Origin: Humidesulfovibrio sp. | GTDB taxonomy: Bacteria > Desulfobacterota > Desulfovibrionia > Desulfovibrionales > Desulfovibrionaceae | DNA: 42,822 nt | Reading direction: 5' to 3' | Assembly: GCF_031082295.1 (NCBI RefSeq) | Contig: NZ_JAVHLD010000026.1 | Location: forward strand, 1-42,822 | Shown: positions 25,568-35,020 of the stretch, piece after piece | Layout: each line of letters starts with the position of its first letter | Numbering within the stretch: the stretch's first letter is position 1 | Notes under the pieces: model-generated | Told to the model about the DNA's origin: nothing | The model's input: only the letters and a program-made list of their open reading frames with translations | The model's database searches: none | Position numbers and translations under genes: made by a program

Positions 25568-28500
25568 GTGCAGCAGTTGAAAAGAGTCGCGCTCCTGCCT
25601 CTGCTCATGGCCGTCTTGGCCCTCTGGCTGCTCGCCCTGTCCTCGCCCGGCGCCACTGTCGCCAACTCCACCGGGCGGCAGGTTGTGCGCGTCGGCGTGT
25701 ACAACTTCGCGCCTCTGGTGTTTTCAGAGGCCGGCCAGGCCAAGGGCTTCTTCATCGACATGCTCAAGGACGTGGCCCAGCAGGAGCAGTGGGAGCTGGC
25801 CTTCGTTCCCGGCTCCTGGGACCAGTGCCTGGAGCGGCTCAACAGCGGCGAGATCGACCTCTTGCCGAGCATCGCCCAGACCCCAGAGCGCGACAAGACG
25901 CTTCGCTTCACCGAGGACTACCTGTTCATCGACTGGGGCGTGATCTACAGGAAAAAGGGCTCGGACATCCGCTCGGTCTTCGACCTGAAGGGCAAGACCA
26001 TCACGGCCCTGCGCGGCAGCGTCTACACCGAGAGGCTCAGGACTCTGCTCGAGCAGTTCGACATCAAGGCCTACATCGTCACCAAGCACGAATACGCCGA
26101 GGCGCTGGCCTCGGTGGACCGGGGCGATGCCGACGCCGGCGTGTGCACCAACTTCCTGGGCACCATCCTGGAGCAGAAGCTGGCCGTGGAGCGCACGGAC
26201 ATCGTCTTCGCCCCCATAAAGATACGCTCCGCCGTCCAGCGCGGAGGCCGGGAAGACCTGCTGCCCATTCTGGACCGGCACCTTTCGAGGCTCAAGGCCG
26301 AGCCCGGCTCCCTCTACTACCAGCTGCGCGACAAGTGGCTGGGCCTGGCCGGGCAAGAGCGCGTGCCCAAGTGGCTGCCCTGGGCCTTGGGCATCGCTGC
26401 TGGCGTGCTTGTCCTGCTGGTCGCCTTCATCTTTTTCCTGCGGATGCTGGTGCTGCGCAGGACCGAGGAGCTGGCCGAGAGCGAGCAGCGTTTCCGGACC
26501 ATTGTCGACGAGCAGACCGAACTGGTCAGCCGGTTTACCTCTGACGGCGTCTTCCTGTTCGTCAACCAGGCGTTCTGCGACTTCTTCGGCAAGACGCAGC
26601 AGCAGCTTGTGGGCAGCGTGTGGGGGCCCGTGGTGCTGGAGGAGGACCTGCCCGCGGTGCGCGCGCAGATGGCCCTGCTGGCCCCGGACAACCCCGTGGT
26701 GGTCATCGAGAACCGCAACGTGAACGCCCAGGGCGTGGTGCGCTGGATGCAGTTCGCCAACCGGGGGTTCTTCGATGCCCGCGGTGCGCTCATGTACGTC
26801 CAGTCCGTCGGGCGCGACATCACCGACCGCAAGCTGGCCGAAGAGGCCCTGCGCGAGAGCGAGGAACGCTTCCGTGAGGTTGTGGAAGGAACCCAGAGCT
26901 TCATCACCCAGGTGGATGGATACGGTCGGTTCACCTATGTCAATCCCATCGCACGCACGTTGCTCGGCATTGATCCTGAGGACTGCATCGGCTGCCTGGC
27001 CTTTGATATCGTCCACCCGGATGACCGCGAGCCCACCATGGCCGCCTTCCAGGGTTGGCTGGCGCAAAAGCTCACCCATACGACATTTGAGAATCGTCTG
27101 GTGTCCGCCACCGGGGAGACCCGGCATTTCTCCTGGTCCATACGCCTGCACTACGACGATGCGGGGGGCATCACGGTCATCGACAGCATTGCGCGCGACG
27201 TCACCGAGCAGAAACGCGCCGAAGAGGCCCTGCGCGAGAGCGAGGCGCGCTATACCACGACGCTTGCCGCCGTGAACGACGGCCTCTGGGACTGGCACGT
27301 GCCAAGCGGCGAGGCCTACTTCAACCCCCTCTATTACGGCGTCCTCGGCTACGAGGACGGGGAGTTTGCGGCCAACTACGCCAACTGGCGGGTTCTGGTG
27401 CATCCGGATGACATCGAGCGGGTGGAGGACGGCCTGAAGCATGCCATCAAGAGCGGCCAGGGCTTCAACATCGACCTTCGTTTGCGCACCAAGGGCGGCG
27501 AATGGAAGTGGGTCTGCACGCGCGGCAAGGCCATCGAGCACGATCCCGACGGGCGCGCGGTCAGGATGGTCGGGACCTTGAGCGACGTCACCCACCGCAA
27601 GGGTCTGGAGGCCAGCCTGCGCGAGAGCGAGCAGCACTTCCGCACCCTGGCCAACCTGGGCCAGGCCCTCATCTGGACCTCCACGCCGGACAAGCTCTGC
27701 AACTACTTCAACCAGCCCTGGCTCGACTTCACCGGCCGCACCCTGGAGCAGGAGCTGGGCAACGGCTGGGCCGAGGGCGTGCACCCCGACGACTTTGACC
27801 GCTGCCTCGACATCTACGTCACGGCCTTTGACAAGCGCGAAAGCTTCAGCATGGAGTACCGCCTGCGCCACCACAGCGGAGAGTACCGCTGGATCGTGGA
27901 CCAGGGGTCGCCGCGCTACGACAGCCAGGGCGAGTTCCTGGGCTTCATCGGGCACTGCCTGGACATCACCGAGAGCAGGCAGGCCGCCCAGGCCCTGCGC
28001 GACAGCGAAGAGAAGTTCCGCATGCTCACCACCCTCGCCCCGGTGGGCGTCTACCTGACGGACCCAGGCGGCAACTGCCTCTATGTCAACGGGAAGTGGC
28101 TGGAGATGTCCGGCGGCACGCTGGAGGAGGCGCTGGGCATGGGCTGGGTGCAGGCCATCCACCCCGATGACCGTGAGCGGGTCCAGTCCTCTTGGCAGCG
28201 CGTGGTCGAGTCGGGCGGCACATGGGGGCTGGAGTACCGGTTCTTAAGCCGCAGCGGCAAGGTCACCTGGGTGTACGGCGTGGCCATGGAGCGCCTGGAC
28301 GACGAGGGCCGGGTCATCGGCTACGTCGGCGCGAACAGCGACATCACCGACCGCAAGCGCTCCCAGGACGAGCTTCTGGCCAAGACAGAGTACCTGGACG
28401 CCATGTTCGAGAACACCTCCACCCTCATGCTGCTGGTCAACTCGGAGGCCAGGCTGGTGGACGTGAACCACGCGGTGGTGGCCAGGCTCGGCCAGTCCAA

Positions 28501-30364
28501 GGACGCGCTGCTGGGGCACCTCGGCGGCGAGGTGCTCAGGTGCGTGAATTCCTTCCAGAGCGGCGGCTGCGGCCGCACGGAGAAGTGCCCCAACTGCCCC
28601 GTGCGCACACGCGTCATGCGCACCTTCCGCACCGGCGAGAGGTCGTTCAACGAGGAGGGGAGCTTGACCCTGCTGGTGGACGACAAGCCGGTCAAGGCCC
28701 ACTTCCTGATCTCCACCGCCCTGGTCCGGCCCAGGGACGAGAACTTCGTCCTCTTGAGCCTCATCGACATCACCGAGAGCAGGCAGGCTGCGGAGGCCTT
28801 GGCCCAAAGCGAGGTCCGCTTCCGGAGGGCCATCGAGGAGGCCCCGATTCCCATCATGATCCACGCCGACAACGGGGAGGTGCTGAACCTCAGCCGTACC
28901 TGGACGGAAATCTCCGGGTACGCTCTGGCCGACATTCCGACCATAGGCGATTGGACGCAAAAGGCCTACGGCGCCAACAGGAGAGAAATCAAGAGCTACA
29001 TCGACAGCCTGTACACGTCGGATGAACGCAGGGACGAAGGCGAATATGCCGTTGCCTGCGGCGACGGCTCGACGCGCACCTGGTACTTCTACTCCGTGCC
29101 CCTGGGCAGCCTGCCCGACGGCCGCCGCACGGCTCTCAGCATGGCCTTCGACATCACCAGCCGCAAGGAGATGGAGCACGTCATCCTGCAGGCCAAGGAG
29201 GCGGCCGAGGCCGCCAACCGCGCCAAGAGCGAGTTTTTGGCCAACATGAGCCATGAGCTGCGCACCCCCATGAACGGCGTGCTCGGCATGCTCCAGCTGC
29301 TCATGCTGGAGGATCTGAAGCCCTCCCAGCACAAGTACGCCAACAACGCCTGCGAGGCCGCCAACCGCCTCCTGTCCCTGCTGAACGACATCCTGGACTT
29401 CTCGCGCATCGAGGCCGGGGTGCTGGTGTTCCGGCAGGATCCGTTCAACCCGGACGACATCCTCGCGGCCGTCCGGGGCGTCTTCGAGCACATCTGCTCG
29501 CGCAAGGGCTTAAGCCTGGACATCCTGCCCGAGGCCGGCCTGCCGGCAGCCCTCATCGGCGACGAGGCCCGCATCCGCCAGATCGTGTTCAACCTCGTGG
29601 GCAACGCCGTAAAGTTCACCCGCAAGGGCTCCATCAAGATCGAAGCCTGGCACCGCGCCGGGCTGGGCGACGCTCCGAGCCGCCTGTTCCTCTCCGTGTC
29701 CGACAGCGGCGTGGGCATTCCCGAGGCCAAGCTTGGCGGCATCTTCGACCGCTTCAGCCAGGCCGACGCCTCCTACACCCGGCAGTTCGAGGGCGCGGGC
29801 CTTGGCCTGGCCATCGTCCGGCGCATCGTGGAGGCCCTGGGCGGCACCTTGTGCATCGAGAGCGAGGCCGGGGAGGGCACCACCGTGGTCCTGTCGCTGC
29901 CGGCGCAGGTAGACAAGGCCGTGCGCGTGGAGGTTGCGGCGGCCAGCGAGGCCGAGGAGCCGCAGTCCGTGCCGCTGCGCATCCTGCTGGCCGAGGACGA
30001 GCTCATCGGCCAGCTTGGCGCGCGCATCATGCTGGAGCGCATGGGCCACAGCGTGCTGGCCGTGAACGACGGCAAGGCCGCGGTGGAGGCCGCCCTGGAG
30101 GGAGATTTCGACTGCGTGCTCATGGACATCCAGATGCCCGAGATGGACGGGCTGGAGGCCACGCGCATCCTGCGCAACACCAGCCTGCCGGGAAAGAGCC
30201 GCATCCCCATCATCGCCATGACCGCCTACGCCTTGTCCGGCGACCGCGAGAAGTTCCTGGCCGCGGGCATGGACGAGTACATCGCCAAGCCCTTCCAGCA
30301 GGAGAACCTGCGGGAACTGCTGCAGGCCGTGGCCAGGAAGCGGGCCAAGGCGCAGCTGCACTAG
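25568..30364 (+). CDS. Hybrid histidine kinase with periplasmic SBP_bac_3 sensor and seven PAS domains
   Basis: A membrane hybrid kinase of 1598 residues. A signal/anchor helix (about 5-27) leads to a periplasmic bacterial solute-binding family 3 domain (about 38-265, with GFFIDMLKDVA and the LKGKTITALRGS hinge). One membrane helix follows (about 275-297), then seven PAS domains to about residue 1205. PAS6 carries a Cys cluster C992-x8-C1001-x5-C1007-x2-C1010. A HisKA domain with His1229 (MSHELRTPMNG), a HATPase ([11 protein letters not shown]) and a receiver with Asp1520 (MDIQMPEMDG) complete it. The start is GTG with CCGGAGAA upstream. Similar SBP-kinases sense amino acids or related solutes (for example BvgS/EvgS types). 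The ligand here is unknown. It is convergent with the DAC-domain gene, with 34 nt between them. Confidence 0.94.
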   Translation: MQQLKRVALLPLLMAVLALWLLALSSPGATVANSTGRQVVRVGVYNFAPLVFSEAGQAKGFFIDMLKDVAQQEQWELAFVPGSWDQCLERLNSGEIDLLPSIAQTPERDKTLRFTEDYLFIDWGVIYRKKGSDIRSVFDLKGKTITALRGSVYTERLRTLLEQFDIKAYIVTKHEYAEALASVDRGDADAGVCTNFLGTILEQKLAVERTDIVFAPIKIRSAVQRGGREDLLPILDRHLSRLKAEPGSLYYQLRDKWLGLAGQERVPKWLPWALGIAAGVLVLLVAFIFFLRMLVLRRTEELAESEQRFRTIVDEQTELVSRFTSDGVFLFVNQAFCDFFGKTQQQLVGSVWGPVVLEEDLPAVRAQMALLAPDNPVVVIENRNVNAQGVVRWMQFANRGFFDARGALMYVQSVGRDITDRKLAEEALRESEERFREVVEGTQSFITQVDGYGRFTYVNPIARTLLGIDPEDCIGCLAFDIVHPDDREPTMAAFQGWLAQKLTHTTFENRLVSATGETRHFSWSIRLHYDDAGGITVIDSIARDVTEQKRAEEALRESEARYTTTLAAVNDGLWDWHVPSGEAYFNPLYYGVLGYEDGEFAANYANWRVLVHPDDIERVEDGLKHAIKSGQGFNIDLRLRTKGGEWKWVCTRGKAIEHDPDGRAVRMVGTLSDVTHRKGLEASLRESEQHFRTLANLGQALIWTSTPDKLCNYFNQPWLDFTGRTLEQELGNGWAEGVHPDDFDRCLDIYVTAFDKRESFSMEYRLRHHSGEYRWIVDQGSPRYDSQGEFLGFIGHCLDITESRQAAQALRDSEEKFRMLTTLAPVGVYLTDPGGNCLYVNGKWLEMSGGTLEEALGMGWVQAIHPDDRERVQSSWQRVVESGGTWGLEYRFLSRSGKVTWVYGVAMERLDDEGRVIGYVGANSDITDRKRSQDELLAKTEYLDAMFENTSTLMLLVNSEARLVDVNHAVVARLGQSKDALLGHLGGEVLRCVNSFQSGGCGRTEKCPNCPVRTRVMRTFRTGERSFNEEGSLTLLVDDKPVKAHFLISTALVRPRDENFVLLSLIDITESRQAAEALAQSEVRFRRAIEEAPIPIMIHADNGEVLNLSRTWTEISGYALADIPTIGDWTQKAYGANRREIKSYIDSLYTSDERRDEGEYAVACGDGSTRTWYFYSVPLGSLPDGRRTALSMAFDITSRKEMEHVILQAKEAAEAANRAKSEFLANMSHELRTPMNGVLGMLQLLMLEDLKPSQHKYANNACEAANRLLSLLNDILDFSRIEAGVLVFRQDPFNPDDILAAVRGVFEHICSRKGLSLDILPEAGLPAALIGDEARIRQIVFNLVGNAVKFTRKGSIKIEAWHRAGLGDAPSRLFLSVSDSGVGIPEAKLGGIFDRFSQADASYTRQFEGAGLGLAIVRRIVEALGGTLCIESEAGEGTTVVLSLPAQVDKAVRVEVAAASEAEEPQSVPLRILLAEDELIGQLGARIMLERMGHSVLAVNDGKAAVEAALEGDFDCVLMDIQMPEMDGLEATRILRNTSLPGKSRIPIIAMTAYALSGDREKFLAAGMDEYIAKPFQQENLRELLQAVARKRAKAQLH

Positions 30365-30398
30365 CCGGGGCGCCCGGCGCCATGTGTCCGGAGCGGCC

Positions 30399-31841
30399 TC
30401 AGGCCTTGGGTTCGGCGAGCCAGTGCTCCAGGGTCGGGGCCGGGCGCAGGGTGCTCGGCACCGCGGGCCACACCGGCGGACGCGAGATGTCCGCCCCCTT
30501 CTGCATCACCGAGACAGGACGGTCGGAGGAGACCACCACCACCAGCAGTTCCGGGTGGGAGTGCGTGAAGCGCAGGGCGGAGTTGTAGCGCGCCCCGCGC
30601 GAGCGGTCCTCGCCGGGGAAGCTTGGCCCGTCCATGAGGCAGGCGAACCCGCAGAGCTGGTTGCGCACGGCCGAGACGTGCAGCGCCCCGTCCACCTTGG
30701 CCAGGGCGGCGGCCAGGGCCAGGTGGTCGGCGTCCTCCAGGGGCAGCGGGGTCTCCAGGCTGTGGCCGGAGACCGGCAGGAGCGGGGTGTAGGGGTCGAC
30801 GATGATGGCGCAGCCGTATTTCTGCTCCCCGGCATAGGCCACGATGCGCGACACCGAGCTGAACAGGGCGTCGCGCTGGTCGGCGTCGAGCGGCCACTCC
30901 AGCAGGGCCTCCTCAAGGATCACCAGGTTGGGCTTGCGGTTGGTGGACTGGAAGGCGCCGTCGGAAAAGCTGCACACCAGGCCGCCGTCCAGGGAAAGCA
31001 TGCCGTGGCGGCCGTTGAACAGGGCGCACAGGCTGGAGGGCGGCAGCTCGCCCGAGGCGATGCCGATGATGTGCTCGCCATCGGACACGAGCATGCGCGG
31101 GCTGCGCTCCACGGACTGGAGCATCTTGCGCACGTGCTTGCTGTTGTCCAGGCGCGGGCGCTCGGCCCTGGGGAAGCGCATCAGGTAGTGCAGGCGAGAC
31201 AGCCGCGAGGGCTCCACGAAGGCCAGGTGCCCGCGCGCCCAGGCGCCCTCCTCCGGGGTCTTGGAGATCTGCATGATGGCCGCGAGGATGTTGTACACCC
31301 GCAGGCGCGTGTCCGGGCCAAGGGTGCGCGCGCGCATGTCCACGATGAAGTCGTGCACGGCGTGGGGCGCCATCTCCTGGATCATGTGCGCGATGGAGCC
31401 CGTGTCGGGGATGTCGCGGGCGCACATGCTGTGGGAGAACTGCAACAGGGCGTGCTCCAGCCAGCGCCGGATGGGGCCGGGAGCGCAGAGGTCCACGTGG
31501 CGGTCGGTGAACCACATCTGGTAGGCCACGCCGGGCGCCCGCCCGCCCAGGCTGACCACCCCGGCCAGGCCGATGCGCTTGCTTTTGGCCTGGTCGAAGT
31601 AGGTCACGAGCTCCGGGTCGGGCAGGCCTTCGCACCATTCCCCGGAGTCCAGGTAGTATTCCTGGAGGCGTGGTTCATGTCCGGCGAGCAGCCCCTGCGG
31701 GTCCACCACGCGCAGGGGCTCGCCGGGCTCCTGGGCGTAGATCAGCGCCACCCGCGACGGGCCGGAGAAATCGCACAGGCCAAGCCGCAGCCCCTCAAGC
31801 ACGTTGTGCAGGCTGAGCATGTGGTGGCGGTCCAGGCTCAT
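30399..31841 (-). CDS. DAC (DisA_N) domain protein, possible diadenylate cyclase
   Basis: A 480-residue soluble protein whose C-terminal third resembles the DAC domain that makes c-di-AMP from two ATP. The catalytic DGA motif is at 384-386, and the second motif appears as RGARYNSA (415-422), 31 residues later as in DisA. The canonical GTRHR sequence is thus altered to GARYN. The next strand (LLVVVVSSDRPVSVM) fits the family. The N-terminal 300 residues are unlike DisA or CdaA and have no membrane helix; they probably form a sensor region. GAGGGGA precedes the ATG. No c-di-AMP receptor or phosphodiesterase is adjacent. Catalytic activity is likely but not certain because of the changed motif. 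Confidence 0.75.
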   Translation of the reverse strand: MSLDRHHMLSLHNVLEGLRLGLCDFSGPSRVALIYAQEPGEPLRVVDPQGLLAGHEPRLQEYYLDSGEWCEGLPDPELVTYFDQAKSKRIGLAGVVSLGGRAPGVAYQMWFTDRHVDLCAPGPIRRWLEHALLQFSHSMCARDIPDTGSIAHMIQEMAPHAVHDFIVDMRARTLGPDTRLRVYNILAAIMQISKTPEEGAWARGHLAFVEPSRLSRLHYLMRFPRAERPRLDNSKHVRKMLQSVERSPRMLVSDGEHIIGIASGELPPSSLCALFNGRHGMLSLDGGLVCSFSDGAFQSTNRKPNLVILEEALLEWPLDADQRDALFSSVSRIVAYAGEQKYGCAIIVDPYTPLLPVSGHSLETPLPLEDADHLALAAALAKVDGALHVSAVRNQLCGFACLMDGPSFPGEDRSRGARYNSALRFTHSHPELLVVVVSSDRPVSVMQKGADISRPPVWPAVPSTLRPAPTLEHWLAEPKA

Positions 31842-31949
31842 GTGGTCCCCTCACGCTGGCGCGATTTCTTGGAAATAATGTGAACAGTATCCGCAGGCCA
31901 GGGTGAACGCAACGAAAAACCCGATGCGGCATAGGGCAGGAGCGGGCTC

Positions 31950-32732
31950 TCAGCGCAGGAGCGGGCGGTCGCCGGGGCCGAAGCAGCGGCGGCGGATGAT
32001 GAGCGTCAAGAGCGTGCTGCCCAGCGCGGTGGCGCCCACGATCATGAGCATGACCACGATCTGGTAGCGGATGGCCTGGGAGGGGTCGCTGCCGCCCAGA
32101 ATCTGGCCGGTCATCATGCCCGGAATGGACACCAGCCCCACGGCCATCATGGAGTTGATGGACGGGATCATGCCCGCCCGCACGGCGGTGCGCACGATGT
32201 CGGCGCTGGCCTCGGCGGCGTCGGCCCCGAGGCAGAGCTGCATCTCCACCACGCTCGCGCGGGCGCGCAGGTCCGAGAACAGGCGGTCCAGCGCCACGGC
32301 CACGGAGTTCATGGAGTTGCCCAGCACCATGCCGCCGATGGGCAGGAAATATTGCGGCGTCCACCATGGCTCGGCGTGCACGATGGCCCCGGTGACCGTC
32401 ACCGTGATGACCAGGTAGACCGCCGCCATGGACGCGTACATGGGCCAGGCGAAGCCGATGGCCTTCTCGCGCACGCGGCCGCGCGCGGTGTGCGCCGCCG
32501 CCCCGGCCATGACCAGGAACAGCGCCAGCACCAGCCAGGGCGACTTGAGGTCGAACACGATGCCGAGCACCCAGCCCATGAGGAAAAGCTGGGCCACGGT
32601 GCGAGCGGTGCCCAGGGCCAGGTCGCGCCCCAGGCCCAGCTTGAGCGCCAGCGAGCAGCCCCCCGCCAGGAGCGAGAACACCAGGGCCAGGGCCAGCCGC
32701 CAGAGGTCGATGTGCAGCGCGCCTCCGCTCAT
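31950..32732 (-). CDS. fetB: FetB-like ABC exporter permease (UPF0014)
   Basis: An integral membrane protein of 260 residues with about seven hydrophobic segments. The UPF0014/FetB hallmark LPIGGMVLGNSMNSV is present near residue 133, as are the conserved MIPSINSMMAVGLVSIPGMMTGQ segment and a C-terminal basic tail. In E. coli FetAB is linked to iron export and resistance to peroxide. The ATG at 32732 overlaps the ATPase stop by 4 nt (ATGA). Together with the ATPase it forms a complete two-gene exporter of half-transporter style. The substrate here is inferred from family only. Confidence 0.92.
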   Translation of the reverse strand: MSGGALHIDLWRLALALVFSLLAGGCSLALKLGLGRDLALGTARTVAQLFLMGWVLGIVFDLKSPWLVLALFLVMAGAAAHTARGRVREKAIGFAWPMYASMAAVYLVITVTVTGAIVHAEPWWTPQYFLPIGGMVLGNSMNSVAVALDRLFSDLRARASVVEMQLCLGADAAEASADIVRTAVRAGMIPSINSMMAVGLVSIPGMMTGQILGGSDPSQAIRYQIVVMLMIVGATALGSTLLTLIIRRRCFGPGDRPLLR

Positions 32733-33400
32733 GCGGGGCTCCGTTGCTCAAGACTGCCGCCCTGCAGGGCGAAGGCCAGCGGCGCCACGCGCTCCGGCCG
32801 GAACTCGGCGTGGCTCACCAAAACGACGGTGCCGCCGTGGTCCAGGCAGAAGGACTCCGCCGCGGCCAGCACGGCGCCGGCGCTTTCGGGGTCGAGGGCG
32901 CTGGTGGGCTCGTCCAGCAGGAGCGCCTCGGGCCGGGTCAAAAGCGCCCGGGCCAGGCACAGGCGCTGGCGCTGGCCCACGGACAGGGTGGAGGCCTCCT
33001 GGCCGAGAGGGACGTCGCTGGCGGCGAGCCCGGCCAAAAGGGCCAGCAGGGCCGCGTCGTCCGGCCTGGGCTGGAGGCTCGCGGCCTTGAAGCTGAAGGG
33101 CAGGAGGAGGTTGTCGCGCACGCTGCCGGGGATGACGGTGGGGGTCTGCTGGAGGTAGCTCACCCGGCGGCGCAGCTGGGTCGGCGGCAGCTCGCTCACG
33201 TTCTGCCCGCCGAGCAGCACCTGGCCCTGCTGCGGCTCCTCCAGGCGGCAGAACAGCCGGAGCAGGGTGCTCTTGCCCGCGCCGGACGGCCCGGTGAGCA
33301 GCACGAAGGATCCGCGCGGCGCGCTGAAGGAGACGTCGGCCAAAACGGGCCGCCCGCCCTCATGGGCAAAGTGCACGCTTGAGAGGGCCAGATGGGTCAT
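32729..33400 (-). CDS. fetA: FetA-like ABC transporter ATPase
   Basis: The ATPase partner of FetB, 223 residues. Walker A is GPSGAGKST (37-45), the signature is LSVGQRQRL, Walker B is ALLLDEPTS and the switch His is in LVSHAEF. The length and the short SYLQQTPTVIPGSVRDNLLLPF Q-loop region fit the FetA/YbbL group. The ATG at 33400 follows the TPR gene by 11 nt, so the order is TPR protein, fetA, fetB. The ribosome site is weak, which suggests coupling to the upstream gene. The longer frame to 33502 overlaps the TPR gene and is not used. Confidence 0.9.
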   Translation of the reverse strand: MTHLALSSVHFAHEGGRPVLADVSFSAPRGSFVLLTGPSGAGKSTLLRLFCRLEEPQQGQVLLGGQNVSELPPTQLRRRVSYLQQTPTVIPGSVRDNLLLPFSFKAASLQPRPDDAALLALLAGLAASDVPLGQEASTLSVGQRQRLCLARALLTRPEALLLDEPTSALDPESAGAVLAAAESFCLDHGGTVVLVSHAEFRPERVAPLAFALQGGSLEQRSPA

Positions 33401-33411
33401 GGCGCCCGCGC

Positions 33412-34185
33412 CTATTTCTTCTTGTCCAGGAACTCGATGAACTTGGCCACTTCCTCGTGGGTGGGGTTGAGGGCCAGGGCGCGGTCCAGGTGCTCGCGGC
33501 ACTTCGCCAGGTCGCCCTTGTCGTAGTAGGCGCGCGCCGCATTGTAGTGCAGGTTCTCGTCGCTCTCGGTCATGGTGAGGGCGCGGGTGTAGTACTCGAT
33601 GGACTGGTCCACCATGCGGCTCTTGCGCAAGGAGATGCCGAACTCGTTGAACAGGTGCTTGTGCTCCGGGGCGAAGGCTGCGTCGAGCCCCACGATGCGG
33701 CCCAGGATGTCCTTGGCCTTGGTCGCCTCGCCGCGCTCCACGTAGGTCAGCCCCAGGCCGAAGTTGGCGCGCACGTTCTCCTCGTCCACGGCCAGCGCGT
33801 TCTCGTACTCGAACTGGGCGCTGTAGAGCGCGCCGCGCTGGCGCTGTTCCTCGGCGCGCTGCACCGTGGAGTTCAGCTCCTGCATCTTCGGGTACACGCT
33901 CTTCAGGTACATTTCCGGTTCGGGATTGTACTTGGCCAGGAAGTCTTCCAGCGGCACGGCGGTGCTGGCCCCGGCGGGAACCATGTTCTTGTTCAGCGCC
34001 TGGACCATGACCTCGCCTTCGTCGTTCTGGTTGCAGAACCAGAACATCTTGCTGATGGTCTTGCGCTGGGTGGTGCCGGTGCCGACCTTTTCCACCGTCT
34101 GGGTGGAGAACAGGCCTTTGATCTTCTTGCCGCCGTCCGGCCGGTAGACCGGGGCGTGCTCTTCCTGATGCTGCTTGTCGTCCAT
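33412..34185 (-). CDS. TPR-repeat protein of unknown role
   Basis: A soluble 257-residue protein. The N-terminal region (1-100) begins MDDKQHQEEH, is charged, contains KTISKMFWFCNQ and reads like a small conserved domain that I do not recognise. Residues 120-255 contain about four TPR units (ALYSAQFEYENALAVDE, LGLTYVERGEATKAKD, SIEYYTRALTM, AYYDKGDLAKCREHL) and end in DKKK. TPR arrays mediate protein contacts. The ATG at 34185 has no strong ribosome site, and the longer frame reaching 34533 crosses a palindrome and the next promoter region. It lies directly upstream of fetAB and is probably co-transcribed. Confidence 0.78.
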   Translation of the reverse strand: MDDKQHQEEHAPVYRPDGGKKIKGLFSTQTVEKVGTGTTQRKTISKMFWFCNQNDEGEVMVQALNKNMVPAGASTAVPLEDFLAKYNPEPEMYLKSVYPKMQELNSTVQRAEEQRQRGALYSAQFEYENALAVDEENVRANFGLGLTYVERGEATKAKDILGRIVGLDAAFAPEHKHLFNEFGISLRKSRMVDQSIEYYTRALTMTESDENLHYNAARAYYDKGDLAKCREHLDRALALNPTHEEVAKFIEFLDKKK

Positions 34186-34304
34186 CGTGCGGGCTCGATC
34201 TGTTGCAGGTGCCGGAGGAATCCTGAAACCCCAGGTTATCACCCCTTTGCCTGTGCTGGCAAGGCTCGGCTGAACGCTCGTCAGGGAAGAAAAGAATCCT
34301 TCGT

Positions 34305-34322
34305 AAAGTGAGCGATCACTTT
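34305..34322. promoter_or_regulatory. Inverted repeat, candidate operator
   Basis: AAAGTGA-GCGA-TCACTTT is a 7-bp perfect inverted repeat with a 4-nt centre in the 268-bp region between the divergent TPR gene and XRE-cupin gene. Its size and symmetry fit a dimeric HTH repressor. It lies about 130 nt before the XRE gene and 120 nt before the TPR gene. Confidence 0.45.
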
Positions 34323-34453
34323 GCACGGGTCGACAAAAACCGCGAGATGGGATAAGCCCCGGCGCAATGTGGGAACTGCGGCCCTGGCCCGGGCGTCGGG
34401 CCTGGCAGCGTGCGGGCAGAACAGCAACACCAGCGCGAATTGGGGATGACAGC

Positions 34454-35017
34454 ATGGATAAGAGAGTGGGTGAGCGCATACGCGCCTTTCGCGAAAAGCA
34501 GAACCTGAGCCTGGCCGATTTTGCGGAGCGCACCGGCCTGGAGGAGTCCTTCCTCCTCGCCGTTGAGACCGAGGACCTCTATCCGTCCCTGGGGCCGCTT
34601 CTGAAGATCGCCCGCGCGCTCGGCCTGCGCCTGGGCACCTTCCTCGACGACCAGGTGAGCCGCGACCCGCTCATCGTGCGCCAGGGCGAGAGAACCCGCG
34701 AGATGGCCATGCGCGTCGACGGCACCATGAACGCGAGCCACCTCTACTCCTCACTGGGCCGCGGCAAGACCGACCGCCACATGGAGCCCTTCTTCATCGA
34801 AATGACCCCGGAGGCCGAGGCCGACAAAAAGCTCTCCAGCCATGAGGGCGAGGAGTTCATCGTGGTGGTGAGCGGCCAGGTGCAGCTTGTCTTCGGCCGC
34901 GAAACGAGCATCCTGAACCCCGGCGACAGCATCTATTTCAACTCCGTGGTGCCGCACAACGTCTCCGCGGTGGGCGGGCCGGCCTCCATCTACGCCGTGC
35001 TCTACTTCCCGGAGTAG
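34454..35017 (+). CDS. XRE-cupin transcriptional regulator (copy 1)
   Basis: A DNA-binding regulator of 187 residues. Residues 1-60 form an XRE-type helix-turn-helix (RIRAFREKQNLSLADFAERTG), and residues 105-187 form a cupin sensor domain (HEGEEFIVVVSGQVQL, LNPGDSIYFNS, PHNVSAVG) that keeps His and Glu residues of a metal-binding cupin. Members of this architecture sense small ligands and control neighbouring genes. It ends 3 nt before the acyl-CoA ligase gene, so both form one operon with the methyltransferase behind. The palindrome at 34305 may be its own operator. The ATG has GGGGATGAC upstream; the longer frame has an unlikely N terminus. Confidence 0.9.
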   Translation: MDKRVGERIRAFREKQNLSLADFAERTGLEESFLLAVETEDLYPSLGPLLKIARALGLRLGTFLDDQVSRDPLIVRQGERTREMAMRVDGTMNASHLYSSLGRGKTDRHMEPFFIEMTPEAEADKKLSSHEGEEFIVVVSGQVQLVFGRETSILNPGDSIYFNSVVPHNVSAVGGPASIYAVLYFPE

Positions 35018-35020
35018 CCC

